Shown: one piece after another, positions 11,997 to 22,994 of the stretch | Layout: each line of letters starts with the position of its first letter | How positions within the stretch are numbered: the first letter of the stretch is position 1 | DNA from: Escallonia rubra | Taxonomy: Eukaryota; Streptophyta; Magnoliopsida; Escalloniales; Escalloniaceae | Reading direction: 5' to 3' | DNA length: 64,000 bases | Assembly: GCA_033065855.1 (NCBI GenBank) | Contig: JAVXUO010000968.1 | Location: 40,001-104,000, forward strand | Notes under the pieces: model-generated | Seen by the model: the letters and a program-made list of their open reading frames with translations, nothing else | The model's database searches: none | What the model was told of the DNA's origin: nothing | Made by a program: the position numbers and the translations under genes

Positions 11997-12154
11997 TTGT
12001 TGTGACTTGATGTATTTGAAGAAAAATCTACCGATCTTCAGCGATTATCCACCGATCTTCTTCTAGCGCTAAAATTTTTTGGTTTGTGGAGAAAAAGTGC
12101 GGAGCAGAGCAGAAATGTGGAGAAGAATGGTCGGGGGGGAGGGGATTATAAATA
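11997..12154 (-). promoter_or_regulatory. TIR promoter, leader exon and splice donor for the transposase gene
   Basis: Mirror copy of 384-540: minus-strand TATTTATAAT at 12145-12154 and donor ACAA|GTAAGT with the exon ending at 11997. A minus-strand acceptor TTTTTTAG ends at 9655, just upstream of the transposase ATG at 9640, giving a leader intron of about 2.3 kb through the right array. Confidence 0.58.
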
Positions 12155-12304
12155 GAGAAGAAAAAGGAAGAGAGAAGAGAAAAGAGGGTCTCTGCAGAAA
12201 AAACTCGTGAGTGGTGGCAGAAAAAAAAGACTCTGCAAAAGGAAGGACAGTCACGGGGAGGGAAGGACAGAGTCACGGGGAGCATCAGGCGCGTGGGGGG
12301 GAGG

Positions 12305-12712
12305 GTCGCCACGTGGCAGAAGGAGAGGGCAACCCGCGGGGCCCCTTCACGCGGTTGGGCCACGTGGCAGGCGCGGAGGAGGCCACGTGGCACCGCCATC
12401 GTACCAACCGGCGCACCTTCCCGCGTGGGGCCACGTGGCAGGCGCGTGGAGGCCACGCGGCAGCAACCGGCGTCCCTTCACGCGGTTGGGCCACGTGGCA
12501 GGCGCGGGCGAGGCCACGTGGCACCAACCGGCGTCCCTTCACGCGGTTGGGCCACGTGGCAGGTGCGGAGGAGGCCACGTGGCACCAACCGGCGTCCCCT
12601 CACGCGGTTGGGCCACGTGGCAGGCGGGGAGGAGGCCACGTGGCACCAACCGGCGTCCCCTCACGCGGTTGGGCCACGTGGCAGGCGGGGGAGGAGGCCA
12701 CGTGGCAGCCTT
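12305..12712. repeat. G-box minisatellite, right tip
   Basis: About 12 CACGTG cores in 400 bp. The outer part is a regular 61-bp repeat (GGTTGGGCCACGTGG at 12484, 12545, 12606, 12667). It is the inverted counterpart of 1-240 with extra units. Confidence 0.88.
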
Positions 12713-12779
12713 GGCTCGAAATTTTTTTTTTTTTTTTGTGTCAGCCAATCAAAAAATTTGAAAATTTTTTTGTGGGAGC

Positions 12780-13125
12780 CACACAAAAAAAAAAAAAAAA
12801 GCCACCAACCGCTTCTTTTATATGCGGTTGGTTTTTTAAAAAATAGTTAAAAAAAAGGGGCTTACCAACCACTTGTCTTAGAAGCGGTTGGGCAAAAAAA
12901 AATTTGTCTCAACCGCTTATAAGAGAAGCGGTTGGGTGGAGTGGTTTTTTGTGGTGGGCCCATGTCAAAAAAATAATCATGCCCAACCGCATGTAAGAGA
13001 AGCGGTTGGGCTCAAAAGAAAAAATGAGTGCTTTTTGTGGTGGGGCCCACGAGAAAATGACACAGTACCCAACCGCTTGTCTTACAAGCGGTTGCGTGGA
13101 GAAAATTTTTTTCTCCACCGGTGGG
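12780..13125. repeat. Hairpin-rich repeats with CAACCGCTT/AAGCGGTTG arms
   Basis: Short inverted repeats (CAACCGCTT ... AAGCGGTTG and variants) recur about every 60-80 bp at 12808, 12866, 12910, 12984 and 13070, separated by A/T tracts and GTGGTGGGCCCA. They may be the extreme subterminal part of the MuDR-like element or an abutting repeat. The cut-off left tip prevents a decision. Confidence 0.6.
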
Positions 13126-13140
13126 TGTGGAGAGGGGCCC

Positions 13141-13188
<48 letters not shown>

Positions 13189-13232
13189 CCGCAATATATA
13201 TGTATATATACAATGTATATGTATATATGGCG
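13141..13232. repeat. (TA)n microsatellite
   Basis: Alternating TA/TATG run interrupted by CACCCGCA. Simple-sequence DNA. Confidence 0.95.
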
Positions 13233-13277
13233 TTGAAGGGAAAGAGGAAGAAAAGTGGGGTGGGTCCCATTCATTTT

Positions 13278-13468
13278 AGTCCGACATGATCTGGACTAAT
13301 TTTATACCACCCCCCTCCCCCCCAGGTATTATTTTATCCCACTCAAGGGGGATAAAACAAGTCCAAGGGTACCTTATCCGGGGACTAAAGTGCACGTCCA
13401 AACGCCGGATAGGATTATTTTTATCCTATCCGGAGTCTTATCCCGCGCGCCAAACGCAGCCTTAGTAT
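13278..13468. mobile_element. MITE-like fragment with palindromes
   Basis: Contains the 11-bp palindrome arms CCGGATAGGAT/ATCCTATCCGG around TATTTTT. The end reads CCGCGCGCCAAACGCAGCC, a style typical of plant MITE termini. A second short inverted repeat (TAGTCC...GGACTA) lies at 13278. No clear target duplication was found. Confidence 0.4.
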
Positions 13469-14574
13469 ATAATAATAAAGTTTGGATTGTTATGGTCAAA
13501 TCAGCTGGGCGGACCCTTCCCACTGAAGACCATTAAACTCATTTTAAGGAGGAGATGGGAAAATCACAAGAAGCTAGACAGAAATAGTTAACGTGATCAC
13601 TACCAACTTTCGGCTTTTTGCCGTCATTGTTGTGGTCTCCTTTTCTACGAGAGTTTTTCTTAAACTAAACTCTCAGGTAGTTTGCTGTCAGATTTAGCCA
13701 TTCAAAATTGTATTGAACTTGGCTTGTCGAGCTCTTTCAACTTGAATGCAATTGATGTTTCTGAAGCATAAAAATTTGCTACCTTGCCTGAGTTACTAAA
13801 AATTCAAAGTTACCACAGATACCAGATGGATTTATTTTGCATGGGCAAGGATAGGTTCGAACTAGGATTATGTTTGGCGTGGACCAGCCCTTGGTTGGGC
13901 TAGGCCGGCCAGCTTCTAAGCTACAACTTTCGTGTGCATGTGCCCAAGTACCTACGCATAGGGCACTTTGTCGTGGTCTCACACGATTCTCTTCTAGCTC
14001 AATCTAAACCTCCAAAGGAAACGATTTTACGGTTCTCCAAGTATTTTCAACCTCATTTTTTGAAATGACAAAAAAGGACGTTATAATTATTCAAATAAAG
14101 TCCAACCGGTTGCTGAACTAAGAGGATATTTTCTGTTTCAAAACCCAAACGCAAATTGAAAATGGTTCCAAATATGGGTCTGACGCGACGCCGTTGGTCC
14201 ATCGATTAAAAAAAGCACACTAAAAGTACTTTAATATGAAAAGAATTGCCAATCATGGCCTAACGTATACATGTATGGTTGCATTTACTTACTCTAGATA
14301 AGATCTTTAACTTTATAAGTGGGTGCATCAATGATTTTTTTATTTTTTATTAAAAGAAATAACATGATGTAGCATAAAGATAAAATCCACCTAGACGAAG
14401 CTTCTTAAATCAATCGTTTAAATCTTATTCCATTCTATTCTCTCTGCCGCTTGAAGGTGAAACAAGAAATTGGCGAGGAAAACGAGCATACCGAAAGCAC
14501 GAAGAAATGGCTACTCTCCACTACTTTGGTAACTCAATCTTCTCGCGAGACGTCGACGAAGCACAAGCAGAACC
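13469..14574. other. 5' flank of TK1, part of the segmental duplication
   Basis: From about 13520 this aligns with 25040-26982 upstream of TK2: shared segments such as GTTAAGGAGGAGA-like, TTGGCTTGTCGAGCT, TTTTGCCGTCATTG-like and ACTCTAGATAAGA. It holds the presumed TK1 promoter but no unambiguous TATA box. The hAT element and SINE present in the TK2 flank are absent here. Confidence 0.6.
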
Positions 14575-14794
14575 ATGTTCGACCGCCTACTTCTCAAGTT
14601 CCGCCTCAACAAGCACGACAACGACTCGTTGGAGCTCTCGCCGCATTGGTCGACGTCGCAGAGCTGCCGCAACTTCTCCTTGGACGAGATCAGACGCACA
14701 ACCAACAACTTCGACGAGTCCATGCTCATCGGCAGCGGCGGCTTCGGGTTCGTGTACAAGGCCGTCCTCGACGACGGCACCACAGCCTCCGTGA
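14507..14794 (+). other. Overlapping upstream ORF of TK1, conserved in TK2
   Basis: An ATG 68 bases before the kinase ATG opens a +1-frame ORF (start MATLHYFGNSIF) that overlaps the kinase start and ends in TTAPQPP. TK2 has the same arrangement (26914 to 27202, start MATPHNFDNEII, end TTAPQLP). It could reduce main-ORF translation. It may also be chance, since the overlap with GC-rich kinase codons keeps it open. Confidence 0.45.
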
Positions 14795-15138
14795 AGCGCC
14801 GAAACATGTCCTCCCAGCAGGGCCTCTCGGAGTTCGTCTCCGAGATCGAGATCCTCTCCCTCCTCCAGCACCGCAATATCATCTCCCTCATCGGCTACTG
14901 CATCAACGGTGGCGAGATGATCTTAGTGTACGAGTACATGACCAACGGGAACCTCGCGCAGCACCTGCACGGCGAGTACGGTCCCATTTATTCGCCGCTC
15001 AGCTGGATTCAGAGGCTCTATATATGCGTAAACGTGGCGCGTGGAATGGATTACGTCCACTGCGGAGCTAGCCTTCATAGTATTATTCACCGCGACGTGA
15101 AGACTTCGAATATTTTGTTAGACGAGAATTTTGTCCCC

Positions 15139-15141
15139 TAG
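15139..15141 (+). other. In-frame TAG stop in TK1 kinase 1
   Basis: Codon 189, in the context GTCCCCTAGGTT. The duplicate TK2 reads GTCGCCAAGATT at the same place. It truncates kinase 1 just before the DFG segment. Confidence 0.9.
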
Positions 15142-16805
15142 GTTACTGATTTCGGGCTGTCCAGAATTGGCCCACCCAATCAGGCGTACTACGTGCCTGA
15201 CGTTTTGGGGAGTCCGCCGTCGTTCGACCCCGGCATCAGCACCACAGTTAAGGGCACGCTAGGGTATTTGGATCCCGATTACTTCTTGACGAAAAAGGTG
15301 ACTAGTAGGTCCGATGTTTACTCGTTTGGGGTGGTGTTGCTTGAAGTTTTGTGCGGGAGGAAGCCGGTGGATATGTGCGTGGACGAGGACCAGAGGATTT
15401 TGGCGAAATGGGCTCTGTACTGCATTGTGCATGGATGTGAGGAGCGAATTATCGATTCCAATCTGGGTTCGGGGATTCTGCCGGATTGTTTGAAGGTGTT
15501 TGTGGGGATTGCGAGGCAATGCTTGCACACTCGTCCGCAAAAGCGGCCTACAATGGCTGAGGTCGTGGTGAGGCTCGAGTTTGCGTTGACATTGCAAAGG
15601 ATGGAGGGTTGTAACATGGTGGAGAGGGCGCTTGCTTTCTCTGGTGGTGCCGTGGACGGCCAAGAGGACTCGGATTTAGAAGATCACGTTATTCGCACTG
15701 ATGGTTTTAATGATCGAGACTCGAATCCTTCAACCAGGTTCAGTTTTTCGGGGTCTAATGGTTCTCTAACGGTAACGGAACCGGTGGTTACTGTTAAAGC
15801 AAACTCTTCAATGGATACTAGTGCTGTTATCCTTGGGTACCACGACGAGGAAATTCATGGATTGGAGATTGGAGGCACTCCTACAGATCAGGAAGTGGTA
15901 AATGCTGGTACTTACGATACTGATGGGGCCTATGACAATCAACAGAACGTAATTTCTCATGCAGAAGAAAATGTTACCCATGTTGGTGTTGGTGGGCATG
16001 AAGATGAGCAGATTAGTCGGATTAATGATAATGATGAGGATTATAACAACCAACAGAATGCAATTTCATCTTCAGATGAGGATGTCATTGATGTTGCGGT
16101 TGGTGGGCATCACAACGAGCAGACGGATGAGGCTTGTAATACTCGTGGGGCTGATGACAACAAAGGAAAAACAAAATTTTCTCCCGAAGAAGTGAATCTC
16201 AGCGTCGTTAATGTTGGGTGCTCTGACGGGCAGATCAACAGTAACATACTGTTGGGTGAGGCAAGTGTTGGGCATAAATTCGTCGAGCCTGGGAGCATGA
16301 GATTTAGGAGGAAGGTGCAGCTGTTTTTCAGAGACCCAGCTCGGGTGATCTCTGGTAAATCCACACTTACACGTATTGCAATGCATAAAATATCTCCCGA
16401 CTCTTGTAGAACATTTGAATAGCATTTTTGAAGTAGTTCCGGTACGAACCTAATTATTTGGAAAGTAGGATACACCTTCACTTCCTAAATTCTAATTAAC
16501 TATAATGAGTTGGAAATAAAGAAAATGGAAGATTTATGCGGAACCTAAGAATTATAGCACTAGAAGGGTCTGTCATGGATATCTGCACAAATCCGTTCTA
16601 CAATGGCTTCAATATGATTGAACGTAGATTCTGAATAATAGCCAGGATAATGATGACATTTGTTTTGGCAAGTCATAGTATGAAACAAAACAGCTTTGTG
16701 GCGAATTCGTATACACATGGCACAGGTTAGCCTACAAAGACCTCCTCCCCCTTTTCTAGAACCCCTACTCGGCTACTCGCATGCATCATAATCCCTGAAA
16801 ACTTC

Positions 16806-17078
16806 GGCTTCGTACGCTTACCATATTCGTTTTCTGTTTTAATAATAATGATGAAAAAGATTCTTTTTTTGCGTACTTTTACCATTTTCTGTTTTCGTTT
16901 TGGATAAAATTACTCAAATAGTAACAAAAAACTGAAAACACCTACTTAACCCAATATAAGAAAAAATAGCTAATTTTTTTTTTATGAAAATGATAAAAGT
17001 ACAGTAACGGATTTTTAAACTGAATATGAAAATCATGAAAATGAAAATAGAAAACAAATATGGTAAGCGTACGGGGCC
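16806..17078. mobile_element. 273-bp MITE in TK1 intron 1
   Basis: Terminal inverted repeats of about 34 bp (GGCTTCGTACGCTTACCATA left; GGCCCCGTACGCTTACCATA on the complement of the right) flanked by TTC on both sides. TK2 lacks it at the matching place (around 29208-29222). The superfamily is uncertain; the 3-bp duplication suggests a PIF/Harbinger- or CACTA-like element. Confidence 0.7.
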
Positions 17079-18852
17079 TTCAGCTCTCTATCCTTTTTCT
17101 GATTGAACTCCGCCATATTCTTAACTTCTTGGAGAGAATGCTTTAGCCTCGTTACCATGGAAGAAAAACCAAAGCCCCAAAGCTAGAAATAAGGGATCCT
17201 TATTTCTTTAGTTATTCAGTTGCCTTACTTTGTCTGAGTCCTAGTAGTTCTTGCTTCTCACTAAAATAGCAACTAAGCAGATTTTGTGTATCTTTGTTCT
17301 TGGACGACCACTTGGTTTTGCTCATGCAAAGGACGAACCTCTTAAATTTTAGTTTAGTTCCACAAAACATCGTACAAACCTTGCACTGGCACTTCGTGTA
17401 TCGTTCTTCAATATCCTCTCTTTGATCCTATTAAGTTGCATGTTTCCCTTTTAGGTGCAAAGCCATCAAACAATAGCAGAGGCACCGATATCAGGGGGCA
17501 AATTGTGACTCCAAACTTAAAAATCTTCACATTCCCTGAATTGAGCAGGGCGACAAATAACTTCAGACCAGAAATGGTGTTGGGCACGGGAGGCTTGGGA
17601 ATGGTATTTAAGGGTTGGCTAGATGAGAAGACGTATGCTCCATCTGCAGTCGGTGTTGGCATGGCTGTTGTCGTGAAGAAATTAGATACAAATGGCTCTC
17701 TAGGACCCAAAGAAGCACAGGTAAAATACTCCCCCAGTACCCATTCGGCTTCGAGAACATAAAAAAATGGATTGATTCTCTAGATTGGAGCTTAGAAGAT
17801 TTTATACGTGTTGTGCTGAATTATTCTGTTCTTCTACAGCATGTGCAGGTGGTAACTCGTAAGACATACAAAATAATCAGCATGATTTTTGTCATACGCA
17901 TCGTGCATATGTATACTTCAGTAAGCGAGTTGGTGCTGGGTGATTCCATGTTTAGAATCTTGTAAAAGTGATGTTCTTTGTAAAATTTTATTAGTGTCTT
18001 TTCCCCTCACATCTTTGCTGCCTTTTGGCAATAGATTTATGGACACCAAACAAATTTCATAGAAGGTTATTATGGTCCTTTCTCATTGCTTTTGCATAGA
18101 TATTTCTATTATTAAGCATGTACTAGGACCAAATGTATTAAGTACTTTTACTGTATGCTCTCGCTGCATGGAAGTCCTTAAAAATGATATCCACAAGGAT
18201 TACTTGACCTTTTAACTGCACTCATTTCATTTTTTACCTTCATCTTATTAAAGTAGCAAGAGGCTCTAGAAATTCTTCAGGCTTGTGGACAATCCAAGTC
18301 AAACGTGTTTGCTTTCTTCTCTTTAACGTATTTTGACTGGAGTAATACTTTTCTTCATAGCACCGGACGCAGTAAGCACCAAGGAACTCTAACTTTCTGC
18401 AGTCTTTTGGACCCTAAAGTGATCATGTTTATTGGTGCTTCGCTAATCAGTATGAACTCGACATAGGCTATTAAACGAGGCAGTAATGACAACCCATCAA
18501 CAACGAATTTGACACTTCCAGGATGAAATTAGTTTCTACGAGTAGGATGGTAATCTTAAACAAATTCATCTGAATTCATGTATTGGAAAGTAGTTCTTTA
18601 TCAAATAGAAACAGAACAAATATTGAGATTCCGAGAGGAGAAGGCACAAAAATATGAATATCGACGAATAACCTTTGCAATTCGATACTTGCTTTCCTCC
18701 ATGTTTTATTGCACTCAAATAAGTTGATAAACCAGTACTTAAGTACATATTTGTGGCTGCAGGTGAAGGTAAAAACCTTGGGAAAATTTAGTCATCCAAA
18801 TCTTGTTAAACTCATAGGTTACTGCGTGGAAGATGAAGAGGTCCTCCTTGTT

Positions 18853-18855
18853 TAA
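18853..18855 (+). other. In-frame TAA stop in TK1 exon 3
   Basis: GTTTAAGAG in TK1 replaces GTTTGTGAG in TK2, two base changes (Cys to stop). TK3 has Ser at this position. Confidence 0.88.
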
Positions 18856-19728
18856 GAGTACATGAAAAACGGAAGCTTGGAAAGCCACCTTTTCGAAAGT
18901 AAGGACAACTACAAACTGGTTAAGTGAATAAATATGTTCACTAGTGAAGTAAATGTATGCAAAACTAAATTGTCCATTTGCAGAAGATTCTGAACCACTT
19001 TCATGGGTTACACGGTTTAGAGTAGCATTGGGAGCAGCACAAGGCCTTTCTTTCTTACACAAAACAAGGGAACAAGCTATGTACCGCACCTTTAAGGCTT
19101 CTGATATACTTCTGGATGAGGTACCTGAGCCGCTTTTAGTTGTGGATAATTGTAAAGCCATCTTGGCTGTCTCATTGTTCTAACTCACTATATTTTACCT
19201 CTTTTACAGAATTTCAGTGCAAAGCTTTCAGATTTTGGACTGTTTAAGTTAGGTCCAATGAACAGCGAATCAGTAATATCAACACTTGTTGCGGGTGACA
19301 CTGCTTTCATGGATTTTCCACAAAAGGATGTAGGTTATGTTGATCCGGAGTACATGGCCTCTGGTACGTTACCTTACCTTGTGTACGTGTCTACTGTTTC
19401 AAGGTCGGGTTGTTCGTAAGTCTACTTGATTTAATGAAGTGGCTAACCGAAAACCAAACGTACAGACATGAATTTGTTTCAAACTTTGTGAGACCACGAA
19501 TATGACCGAGTTATAGACCAAACCTGATTTTTTACCGACCCAACCTTCTAGAACAGGAGTCAACCAAATTTGAAGAAAGCATAGTAGTGCAGCCGACGAT
19601 GGTCTGCCGGCTTTGCACCTTCAGAGTTTTGTGGTTCGGATAGGAGTGGCCTAATGTTCACCTAACTAGGATAAGTTTGAAGCATAAATAGCCTAAAATT
19701 GGCACTTGCTTGATATTGCCCTCGCGCA

Positions 19729-19734
<6 letters not shown>

Positions 19735-19762
<28 letters not shown>

Positions 19763-19765
19763 TGC
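19735..19765. repeat. (GA)n microsatellite in TK1 intron 5
   Basis: GTGTGTGTGAGAGAGAGAG tract. In TK2 a short TG run occupies the corresponding site. Confidence 0.9.
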
Positions 19766-20380
19766 GCGATGTATATGTGTATCGGTATATGTACGCACGT
19801 GCACGCACAGATTTGGCAAGATGCCATTTTGGTTTGTCCAACTTTTCAGTGTAACCCATCGAGTTCATCTTCTCCTAATCAGTTATTTTAACTTTGAAAG
19901 TTTTCTTCCATGCTAAATTCCTTTGCAGACTTCGAATATTGAATGGTGTATAATCTTGCATGACAACACAAATGAAATTGGTTAATCACACGCTCTGATT
20001 TGACAGGTAATTTGACTATGAAGAGCGATATCTATGGTTTCGGAGCGGTGTTGCTAGAAATACTAACAGGGCAAAGAGTACTTGACTTGAAGCGGCCCAG
20101 TGGTAAGCATGATTTTGTAAGATACGCGAGACCTTTCTTAAATGGCAAAAGAGATATAAAGACTATATTGGACAACCGGCTCGAACATGAATGTACTCTG
20201 GAAGATAAGACTCTATCAGCCGTGTGTGCTCTTACACTAAAATGTCTTGAAGACTATTCTAAGAAACGACCAAGTGTGAAAGAAGTCTTGGAGACGTTAG
20301 AGTATGTAAACACCGTCCAGATGGAACCGAATGAGGCTTCCACCTCCGGTACACGGCATCCTCCGATTGAGAGCCAATGA

Positions 20381-20530
20381 TGGAAGCCCACAAGTCGTAG
20401 ATGGCAACGTTGTTACATAGCTTGGAGATGTTTGAACATATAAACACCGTCCAGATGGAACTGAGGGAGGCTTCCGCCTCCAGTGCAAGGTGACCTCCGG
20501 TTGGAAGCCAAGAATGAAAGCATACATCAG
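20381..20530 (+). repeat. Partial repeat of the TK1 last-exon 3' end
   Basis: Downstream of the TK1 stop, GAACATATAAACACCGTCCAGATGGAAC and the following GAGGCTTC...GGAAGCCAAGAATG repeat the last 100 bp of exon 6 in degenerate form. Confidence 0.8.
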
Positions 20531-20599
20531 GAGTATTTTGGCTTGTAAATTTCTGTTCCTAGCAGAAATGGATGTAAAAATATGTGTCACCTGTAACTG

Positions 20600-22990
20600 T
20601 TCAGCGGTATGTTACTTTTATTAGATAATACTAGCTAATGGACCCGTGCAAATGCACTGATAGAGATGTAATTTAGTAGATTGAGGTGCAATTGAGTTTT
20701 CTCATCAATCATATATTATAACATAATCGATAATATTTTAAATTACCAAAAACAAAAAATAGAATGACTTTCACCAAGTTAATGCATATATACGTTATCA
20801 ATCATAATAATTGACATCATTCATACTTAGATTTCATGAATCAACTAAACATTTACTTAAGACAATTAGAATCATATTGATAACAACCGTGTAAAATACT
20901 GAAAATGTATCTTATTTTAGTGTATCACTATGCTAATAGATTATATTAATGTACCTAAAACTACCATCCAAGTAAAAATATATTTAATTTTCACTAACAC
21001 GTTAATTTTCAAGTTCCTTATATCCTTCTTAATTTTTATATATCGGAATTTAGTAAATATCATACTCATATCAGGATCACTCAATACGTTCACACCCAAA
21101 TGCAGAAAACAAAATTAACAAGTATTATTAAAAATAATATTTTATTATGTGATTTGAGTAAAAGAAACGTCATGCCTGGCTTATCGTACTTACAAATATG
21201 CAAAAAGTAGAAAACTAATACTTTGTTTCTTGTAATTTTTTTAATTGGCTTTAAGCTAAGATTTGTAAAATTTGTTGTAGAAAATTATAGTTAAATCACA
21301 TTTCTATAAAGTTTTGTGATCATTCAATTTTTCTTTTTTATACGAAATTATTAATAACGTTAATGTTAAAATATACAGATTGAATAAAGCACATAACTCC
21401 ACCATTAAGTGAATAAAGCACATCACCATTCCTTACCCCAATGTTAATCACCAATACCACATCTATAATTATCGTTGCCACATGCACAGTAACCCGACGA
21501 CACTACCAATGTCGCAACCATCTTGCTACCATTACCATAACTACCGCCACCAATACTATCACCTTCGCCACTATCATTGCCGCTACCACACACAATTATC
21601 ACTACCCACATTACCATTGCCATAAATACCTGTGTCACTTGTACCACCGCAACCACCCTTAATGTCACTACAATGCCCACTGACTCATTGTTCTACGTGG
21701 GCACAAGAACAACATCGAAAGAGGCAAGTCTTGAAGAAATATTTATGAGCTCCTGATCCAAAATTTTATATGCAACATTGATTCTACTCCTGCTTTATTG
21801 CACCACTTTAATTACCGCTACTTTACTACTATATCCTCCACCTTAGTGCTATCACTACCGGTACTACTGTAACAACCATCGTTATTGTCACCAAAACTAT
21901 CATCACCGCAACCACTACCTATGCCTCTACCACTGCCACTGCTCGTGAGACGTACCAACACTATAATTACCACTACCAGCATGGTATTGGTAGCATTCTA
22001 TGAAGAAAGCAAAAAAAAATTAAGAGTCAAGAGATCAGTTAATCATCAACCACAATGCAATTGATATATCTACACGAAAAATAGAATTTGGCGTCAATCC
22101 AAGTTGTAGCCTGCTACGACTTTTTAGGCAATGCTAAGTAGTGGTGTCATCTTTATAGGAAAATTAGTGCGGAAGTTTAGTAGTATTTTTCAGTATCACT
22201 AACTATATGTCATTGATCATATTTATATGAGTTGTAACGCTACTTGCAAGCCAAAATTCTTTCCTCATGTTAATGGACTAAATTGGACCAATTCAAAGCC
22301 TGCTAACCATTTAAAAAAGTTAAAATACATATGCAACGTTTGAGATACGAGAAAGGATTGATTTCCAATTCCAAAGCAACATTCTAAATGAATCTTACCA
22401 GATTTAAGTTTCTTTTTACAGATTTGAATTCACATTTAAGTCAACCTAATTTCCTTATAAATACTTTCTTTTACACAAAACCATTATAGACACTATAATT
22501 ACCGAATCAACCTATGTCTCCTTAAATGCTGTATCAAAAAAAATACATGAAGAAATCTTCCAAACTATTAAGGAAACATGTAAGTCATGAAGCCCACAGA
22601 GCATGCAATAGTTAAGACCTTACCAGACAGTCATCCACTAAGAAATAATTAAAAGACTTACCTCATCAACTGAGGAAGGGTTTACAAAACTGAAATTGTT
22701 AGGGCGTAAAAGGAGGTAACAGCCATACTGGGGGAGATAAACATGGGTCGACCAAGCTTGAACATCTACCAAATCAAGAGGCATCAACCTTATACTCGCA
22801 GAACCATCATGCCTCAATGTCTTATAAACATGTTTGTCCGTGTCTCTCTGTAGCTGATTATGAGCATGGAAGGAAAGAATTATACAGTTGGCGATACACA
22901 TGACCAACACTGACAGGAGTTTATTAGGGCTTTTTTGTGAAGAGTTAACGCAAGGTTGGAATCTCCCATGTTAAGAGGCAAAGTTAAATT
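20600..22990. other. AT-rich intergenic DNA between TK1 and the 23-kb repeat
   Basis: No supported gene. The start (AATACTAGCTAATGGACCCG) resembles widespread plant repeat ends, possibly Helitron-like. At 21430-21670 and 21830-21990 lie low-complexity ACC/ATC/GCC triplet tracts that are open in several frames without a recognisable domain. Confidence 0.5.
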
Positions 22991-22994
22991 GGAT

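Larger units (their letters stand above)
10164..12712 (-). repeat. Right terminal inverted repeat
   Basis: Reverse complement of the left arm in the same order, but with only three 322-bp units (about 10918-11883). Its tip has three further 61-bp G-box units not represented on the left, because the left tip is outside the window. A/T-rich sequence follows 12712 and the exact terminus is not visible. Confidence 0.88.
1..13125. mobile_element. Large MuDR-like (Mutator superfamily) element, left tip outside the window
   Basis: Sequence 1-3335 is the inverted complement of about 10164-12540. The arms match closely; their length difference of about 966 bp equals three extra 322-bp units on the left. 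Between them lie two convergent genes, a PMD-Ulp1 fusion on + and a FAR1/MULE transposase on -. This matches the family pattern of MuDR, where mudrA and mudrB converge from promoters inside the inverted repeats. The right arm runs on past the point where the window cuts the left arm. It contains more G-box minisatellite to about 12712 and then hairpins to about 13110. The true outer end and the 9-bp target duplication therefore cannot be fixed. The element looks potentially autonomous: both genes are open and the arms are similar. Confidence 0.88.
14575..20380 (+). pseudogene. TK1: tandem-kinase gene, FERONIA-like kinase plus RLCK-like pseudokinase, with two stop codons
   Basis: Exons by homology with TK2: 14575-16354, 17455-17720, 18763-18898, 18984-19120, 19210-19363 and 20007-20380. 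Phases fit throughout, for 949 codons in total with no frameshift. Two in-frame stops break it: TAG at 15139-15141 (codon 189, where TK2 has AAG Lys) between the HRD loop and DFG of kinase 1, and TAA at 18853-18855 in exon 3 (TK2 has TGT Cys). Kinase 1 otherwise keeps [14 protein letters not shown] and DFG. Kinase 2 keeps DFG, but the HRD equivalent is YRTFKASD, without the catalytic Asp. All splice sites remain intact, so inactivation looks recent. A truncated 188-aa product is possible. Confidence 0.85.

Noticed and set aside
12207..12850. Several overlapping GC-rich ORFs on both strands at the right tip
   Set aside because: All derive from the G-box minisatellite; no domain, and frames follow the repeat.
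12909..13289. Tyr/Ile-rich ORFs around 13.1 kb
   Set aside because: Translation of the (TA)n microsatellite.
14451..15071. Arg-rich plus-strand ORF overlapping TK1
   Set aside because: Off-frame shadow of GC-rich kinase codons.
15139..15141. Stop-codon readthrough or recoding in TK1
   Set aside because: A second unrelated nonsense change lies in exon 3 and the TK2 duplicate has sense codons at both, so simple inactivation is the better explanation.
15193..16422. Independent downstream kinase-fragment gene in TK1
   Set aside because: It is the continuation of exon 1 after the TAG stop; its apparent start is a GTG, not an ATG.
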